From contig NZ_QFQZ01000014.1 in assembly GCF_003243465.1 (NCBI RefSeq), forward strand, positions 1-64,000: 64,000 nucleotides of DNA, given 5' to 3'. The position numbers were made by a program, and so were the translations under genes. Shown here piece after piece: positions 61,144 through 64,000 of the stretch. How positions within the stretch are numbered: position 1 is the first letter of the stretch; every line of letters starts with the position of its first letter. Under the pieces are notes generated by a model. It made no database searches. It had not been told where the DNA came from and saw nothing but the letters and a program-made list of their open reading frames with translations. The DNA is from Caulobacter segnis (lineage in GTDB: Bacteria; Pseudomonadota; Alphaproteobacteria; Caulobacterales; Caulobacteraceae).

Positions 61144-61764
61144 ATGCAGCCTGCCGCGGCCATGACCGGAAGAGCGATCAGCGCCGACCTCGCGCGCTGG
61201 CGCCGCCGCTCGCGCCGCGTCCTGGCGGCCCGTATCGTCCTGCCGATCGCGATCGGCGCGCTCCTGCTGGTGGTGATCTCGCAGGTCGGCTGGCGCACCT
61301 ACATGGCCGCAACGCATCCCCCGACCGAAGCCAAGACCGAAATCCGCCTGATCACCCCGCGCTTCTACGGCCAGTCGACCGATGGGCGGAGCTTCATGAT
61401 CACCGCGCGGTCGGCGATTCGCGACGACGCCGACCCGCGTCGCATTCTCCTGGACCAGCCGGCCCTGACCCTGGACCTCGGCTCTCCCACGCCCACCCGG
61501 ATGACCGCCAAGAGCGGCGTCTATCGGCAGGACAACTTCGGCCTGGCCCTCAAGGACGATGTGCGGCTGGACGATGGCACGGGCTACCGCTTCGCGTCCG
61601 AAGAGTCGTTCGTCGATACGCGGACCGGCGACGTGACCGGCGAGAGCACGATGAATGGCGAAGGTCCCAGCGGACAGGTGCAATCCAGCGCCTACTCCGT
61701 ATATGACAAGGGCGACCGCATCGTTTTCCGGGGCGGGGTTCGCGCGCGGCTAGAACGGCAGTAA
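61144..61764 (+). CDS. lptC: LPS export ABC transporter periplasmic protein LptC
   Basis: 206-aa bitopic protein, one transmembrane helix (about 35-57: IVLPIAIGALLLVVISQVGW) and a periplasmic beta-jellyroll that passes LPS from LptBFG to LptA. Typical LptC segments are RFYGQSTDGRSFMITARSA and NFGLALKDDVRLDDGTGYRF. The basic N-terminal cytosolic part (about 15-30) is longer than in E. coli. Nine bases separate it from the open frame of lptA, the usual lptCAB order. Confidence 0.92.
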   Translation: MQPAAAMTGRAISADLARWRRRSRRVLAARIVLPIAIGALLLVVISQVGWRTYMAATHPPTEAKTEIRLITPRFYGQSTDGRSFMITARSAIRDDADPRRILLDQPALTLDLGSPTPTRMTAKSGVYRQDNFGLALKDDVRLDDGTGYRFASEESFVDTRTGDVTGESTMNGEGPSGQVQSSAYSVYDKGDRIVFRGGVRARLERQ

Positions 61765-61821
61765 AGAACATAAATGCGCAGGTTCGCCGAGGCGGCCGCG
61801 ACGGATGAGGACATGGTTCTG

Positions 61822-62382
61822 ATGAAGCGATGGACGGCTGCTGCGGCGACCGCTTTGGTCCTGTCTGGGCTTGGCCCTGTTGCGGCCCACGCCCAGCAAG
61901 GCGATTCGAGCGCGCCGATCGACGTGGCCGCTGACTATCAGGAAACGATCAACAGCAAGTGCATCATCATCTTCCGCGGGAACGTCGAGATCCTGCAGGA
62001 TCGCTCACGTCTCCGCGCCCGGCAGGTGACGGTCTACAATGCCAAGCGGGCCGGCTCCGAAAGCGGCTGCGGTAACGCCCAGCGGCTGGAGGCCGAGGGC
62101 GACGTCTATGTCGTCAGCGAGAACCAGAAGGCGCGCGGCGACCGCGCGGTCTACACCTACAGCGACAGCACGGCGGTTCTGACCGGCGACGTCATCCTGA
62201 CCCGCGGCAAGGACGTGGCGCGTGGCGATCGGCTGACGGTCAACACCAAGACCAATGACGCCAAGCTGGAATCCACGGCCAAGGGACGCAGCGCGCCGCG
62301 CCGGGTTCGCGCGGTGTTCTACCAGGAAGACAGCAAGAAGAGCGACACGCCGGCCGTGGCTGATCAGCCGGCTCAGCGCTAG
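61822..62382 (+). CDS. lptA: LPS transport periplasmic protein LptA
   Basis: About 186-aa periplasmic OstA/LptA-like bridge protein. A signal peptide ends at about residue 23 (GLGPVAAHA). The beta-jellyroll contains IDVAADYQETINSKCIIIFRGNVEI, QRLEAEGDVYVV and AVLTGDVILTRGKDVARGDRLTV, the OstA repeat pattern, followed by a polar tail. The start is uncertain: ATG 61774, 61813 and 61822 are in frame; 61822 gives the tidiest signal peptide. Followed by lptB after 9 bp. Confidence 0.9.
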   Translation: MKRWTAAAATALVLSGLGPVAAHAQQGDSSAPIDVAADYQETINSKCIIIFRGNVEILQDRSRLRARQVTVYNAKRAGSESGCGNAQRLEAEGDVYVVSENQKARGDRAVYTYSDSTAVLTGDVILTRGKDVARGDRLTVNTKTNDAKLESTAKGRSAPRRVRAVFYQEDSKKSDTPAVADQPAQR

Positions 62383-62391
62383 GACCGTTTC

Positions 62392-63150
62392 ATGACCCTG
62401 ACCTCCAGCGACATGGACGGCCTGTTCGTCGATTCCGTGGGCAAGTCGTTCGGCGACCGCCCCGTCGTGAAGAACGTCTCCCTGCGCCTCAAGCGCGGCG
62501 AGGTCGCGGGCCTGCTGGGGCCGAACGGCGCCGGCAAGACGACGTGTTTCTACATGGTCACCGGCCTGATCGCCGCCGATTACGGCGCGATCTACCTGGA
62601 CGGCGAGAACATCACGGCCCAGCCGATGTTCCAGCGCGCGCGCCTCGGCGTCGGCTATTTGCCGCAGGAGGCCTCGATCTTCCGCGGCATGACGGTCGAG
62701 CAGAACGTCATGGCGGTGGTCGAGATGCGCCAGAAGGACGCCCGCAAGGCTCGCGAGCAGGTGACCAGCATCCTGGAAGAGCTGCGCATCACCCACATCC
62801 GCAAGTCGCCCGCCGTGGCCCTCTCTGGCGGCGAGCGTCGTCGCGTCGAAATCGCCCGGGCCCTGGCGAGCGAGCCGTCGTTCATGCTGCTCGACGAGCC
62901 ATTCGCCGGCATCGACCCCCTCGCGATCGCCGACATCCGTGAAGTGATCGGCTATCTGAAGAGCCGCGGCATTGGCATCCTGATCACCGACCACAATGTC
63001 CGCGAGACGCTCGACATCATCGACCGCGCCTCGATCATCCACGCGGGCGAGGTGCTGTTCGAAGGCTCGCCGCGCGAGATCGTCGACAACCCGGAAGTTA
63101 AGCGGGTGTATCTGGGAGACAGCTTCTCCGAACCCAGGTTGGGGGCGTAA
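62392..63150 (+). CDS. lptB: LPS export ABC transporter ATPase LptB
   Basis: 252-aa ABC ATPase that powers LPS extraction with LptFG. Walker A GPNGAGKTT, Q-loop YLPQEASIFRGMTVEQN, signature LSGGERRRVEIARAL, Walker B FMLLDEPFAGIDP and switch His in TDHNVRET. All diagnostic for the LptB subgroup. Last gene of rnd-lptC-lptA-lptB; a hairpin follows, then rpoN, as in many proteobacteria. Confidence 0.96.
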   Translation: MTLTSSDMDGLFVDSVGKSFGDRPVVKNVSLRLKRGEVAGLLGPNGAGKTTCFYMVTGLIAADYGAIYLDGENITAQPMFQRARLGVGYLPQEASIFRGMTVEQNVMAVVEMRQKDARKAREQVTSILEELRITHIRKSPAVALSGGERRRVEIARALASEPSFMLLDEPFAGIDPLAIADIREVIGYLKSRGIGILITDHNVRETLDIIDRASIIHAGEVLFEGSPREIVDNPEVKRVYLGDSFSEPRLGA

Positions 63151-63172
63151 CGGGCCCCCAAGCGGGCCCGTT
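63149..63172 (+). terminator. Hairpin after lptB
   Basis: AACGGGCCC (63149-63157) pairs with GGGCCCGTT (63164-63172) over a 6-nt loop; it begins within the lptB stop codon. Weak T-run, so possibly partial termination before rpoN. Confidence 0.65.
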
Positions 63173-63206
63173 AAGACTTTCCGGGGTGAGCTCCGGAACC
63201 AGAAAC

Positions 63207-63223
63207 CCTTCTGTAACAGAAGG
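63207..63223. promoter_or_regulatory. 17-bp palindrome upstream of rpoN
   Basis: CCTTCTG-TAA-CAGAAGG, a perfect 7-bp inverted repeat with a 3-bp spacer, 9 bp before the first -24 element. The size and symmetry are those of a dimer-binding operator or enhancer site; binding protein unknown. Confidence 0.5.
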
Positions 63224-63231
63224 TTATGGGC

Positions 63232-63247
63232 TGGCACGATAATTGTC
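63232..63247 (+). promoter_or_regulatory. Sigma54-type promoter element 1 of rpoN
   Basis: TGGCACG-ATAA-TTGTC: the -24 half matches the consensus TGGCACG fully, and the -12 half is TTGT where TTGC is expected. About 110 bp upstream of the rpoN start. Suggests sigma54-dependent autoregulation. Confidence 0.5.
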
Positions 63248-63265
63248 CGAGGCGGAAGGTCGCAC

Positions 63266-63281
63266 CGGCCCGATAATTGCA
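63266..63281 (+). promoter_or_regulatory. Sigma54-type promoter element 2 of rpoN
   Basis: CGGCCCG-ATAA-TTGCA: invariant GG and GC are exactly 10 bp apart, and the -12 half is perfect. It repeats element 1 (GGCmCGATAATTG) 34 bp downstream. Confidence 0.5.
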
Positions 63282-63354
63282 GGCGTTGGCAAGCCGTTAA
63301 CCAAAGCGGCCCTTCAATGGCGATCGACATTTGTTCGTTCGTCAGGAGGGCGCA

Positions 63355-64000
63355 TTGGCGCTCAGCCACAGACTTGAGCTCCGGCAGGGCCAGGGCCTCG
63401 TCATCACCCCCCAACTGCAGCAGGCGATCAAGCTTCTGCAGCTGTCGAACATCGAGCTCGACGCCTTCGTCGAGGCCGAACTCGAGCGCAATCCGCTGTT
63501 GCAGCGCGATGAAGGCGAGGGCGAGCCCGCCTCGGACGGCGAGGGCGAGCGCGACCCCAGCCTGACCCAGGTCGACGTCGTGGCCGACACGGCGGCCGGC
63601 CGTGAGATGGACGCCCCCGCCGAAGACGTTTCCCCCGGAGAGCGCGCCACGGGCGATGGGGCGGAGGCCGAACACGCGGGCGGCCAGATCGACTGGTCCC
63701 GCGCCGGGTCCGGCGGCTCCTTCGATGGCGAGGACGGCTACGAGCACGCCCTGGTTGAGGTGCCGACCCTCTCGGCCCACCTCCGCGCCCAACTCGTCCA
63801 GGTGGCCCTGTCGCCAGCGCGCAACGCCATCGCCGAGGTCCTGATCGACGCGGTCGACGAGGGCGGCTATCTGCGCCTCGACGTCGTCGAGCTGGCGGTT
63901 CGGCTAGGCTGCGAGCTGGAGCTTGTGGAAGAGGTCCTGAGCGTGCTCCAGGGCTTCGAGCCCGCCGGCGTCTTCGCGCGCGATGTGCGCGAATGCCTGG
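63355..64000 (+). CDS. rpoN: RNA polymerase sigma-54 factor RpoN (5' part, truncated by the window)
   Basis: N-terminal 215 residues of sigma54. Region I is the glutamine/leucine-rich LRQGQGLVITPQLQQAIKLLQL followed by ELERNPLL; region II is an acidic stretch (about 50-115); the core-binding domain begins near 120. The start is TTG 63355, 5 nt after AGGAGGG, which also gives the standard MALSHRLELRQ N-terminus. It follows lptB, the common order, and carries sigma54-like sites in its own leader. The rest lies beyond 64000. Confidence 0.95.
   Translation, partial: MALSHRLELRQGQGLVITPQLQQAIKLLQLSNIELDAFVEAELERNPLLQRDEGEGEPASDGEGERDPSLTQVDVVADTAAGREMDAPAEDVSPGERATGDGAEAEHAGGQIDWSRAGSGGSFDGEDGYEHALVEVPTLSAHLRAQLVQVALSPARNAIAEVLIDAVDEGGYLRLDVVELAVRLGCELELVEEVLSVLQGFEPAGVFARDVRECL

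Overview
The window is a 64-kb piece of a compact, high-GC alphaproteobacterial chromosome, most likely Caulobacter or a close relative. I base this on overall gene content, sigma73-like promoters of the TTGAC(G)...CTANA type, frequent TTG and GTG starts with good Shine-Dalgarno (SD) sequences, 3'-CCA-encoding tRNA genes and GANTC sites in promoters. I see no insertion sequence, prophage, CRISPR array or rRNA. Coding density is very high: convergent genes often overlap by a few bases and co-directional genes often share ATGA/GTGA/TGATG junctions. About 62 protein genes and 2 tRNA genes are supported, including a 56-aa and a 32-aa gene and the truncated start of rpoN at the right edge.

Layout. 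1-3.4 kb: a MaoC hydratase/HIT pair divergent from malate dehydrogenase, then a CBS protein. 3.4-7.5 kb: DUF1993, an inverted pair of palindromic repeats, then ffh-rpsP-rimM followed by a Nudix gene where trmD often lies. 7.5-11.8 kb: TesB, an HDAC-family deacetylase, a 32-aa membrane peptide, two coupled hot-dog thioesterases plus a DUF2256 zinc-ribbon gene, and the 'ligase-associated' exonuclease. 11.8-14.1 kb: a DNA-binding-domain/citrate-synthase fusion divergent from a stand-alone citrate synthase. 14.2-18.5 kb: CDF metal exporter, hldE, GST, queG. 18.5-29 kb: galU, a lipoprotein PPIase, threonine dehydratase, and a dispersed dTDP-rhamnose set (rmlC; rmlB-rmlD-rmlA) with a GT2 glycosyltransferase, argE and purU. 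29-35.6 kb: serine hydrolase, m5C DNA methyltransferase, cysK, vsr, hybrid histidine kinase, DUF167, YggT. 35.7-51.8 kb: tRNA-Ala, OprB-like porin, tkt, nadE, manC, AGE-family isomerase, gmhB plus a second RmlD-like gene, fructose-6-phosphate aldolase, MscS channel, WbpE-like aminotransferase, MFS, ATP-dependent DNA ligase. 52-64 kb: gltB-gltD, uppP, a complex-I-assembly-like SDR, tRNA-Leu, RNase D, lptC-lptA-lptB and rpoN.

How the genes work together. Much of the window serves the cell envelope: nucleotide sugars (GalU, RmlA/B/C/D, ManC, AGE isomerase, HldE, GmhB, WbpE-like), the undecaprenyl carrier (UppP), glycosyl transfer (GT2) and LPS export (LptA/B/C). Central metabolism (Mdh, citrate synthases, Tkt, FSA, GltBD, NadE, CysK) and nucleic-acid maintenance (m5C methyltransferase/Vsr, ligase/exonuclease, RNase D, QueG, Ffh) make up most of the rest.

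The most interesting loci, in my view, are: (1) the HTH-citrate-synthase fusion facing a second citrate synthase across 75 bp that carry phased TTGA repeats and a perfect hairpin burying the second gene's ribosome-binding site; (2) a similar SD-burying hairpin before nadE; (3) two sigma54-type -24/-12 elements and a 17-bp palindrome before rpoN; (4) a three-gene translationally coupled thioesterase-thioesterase-DUF2256 unit; (5) a tRNA-Leu whose encoded CCA end is part of a long hairpin with its own trailer. All function statements rest on reading motifs by eye; no database search was run.
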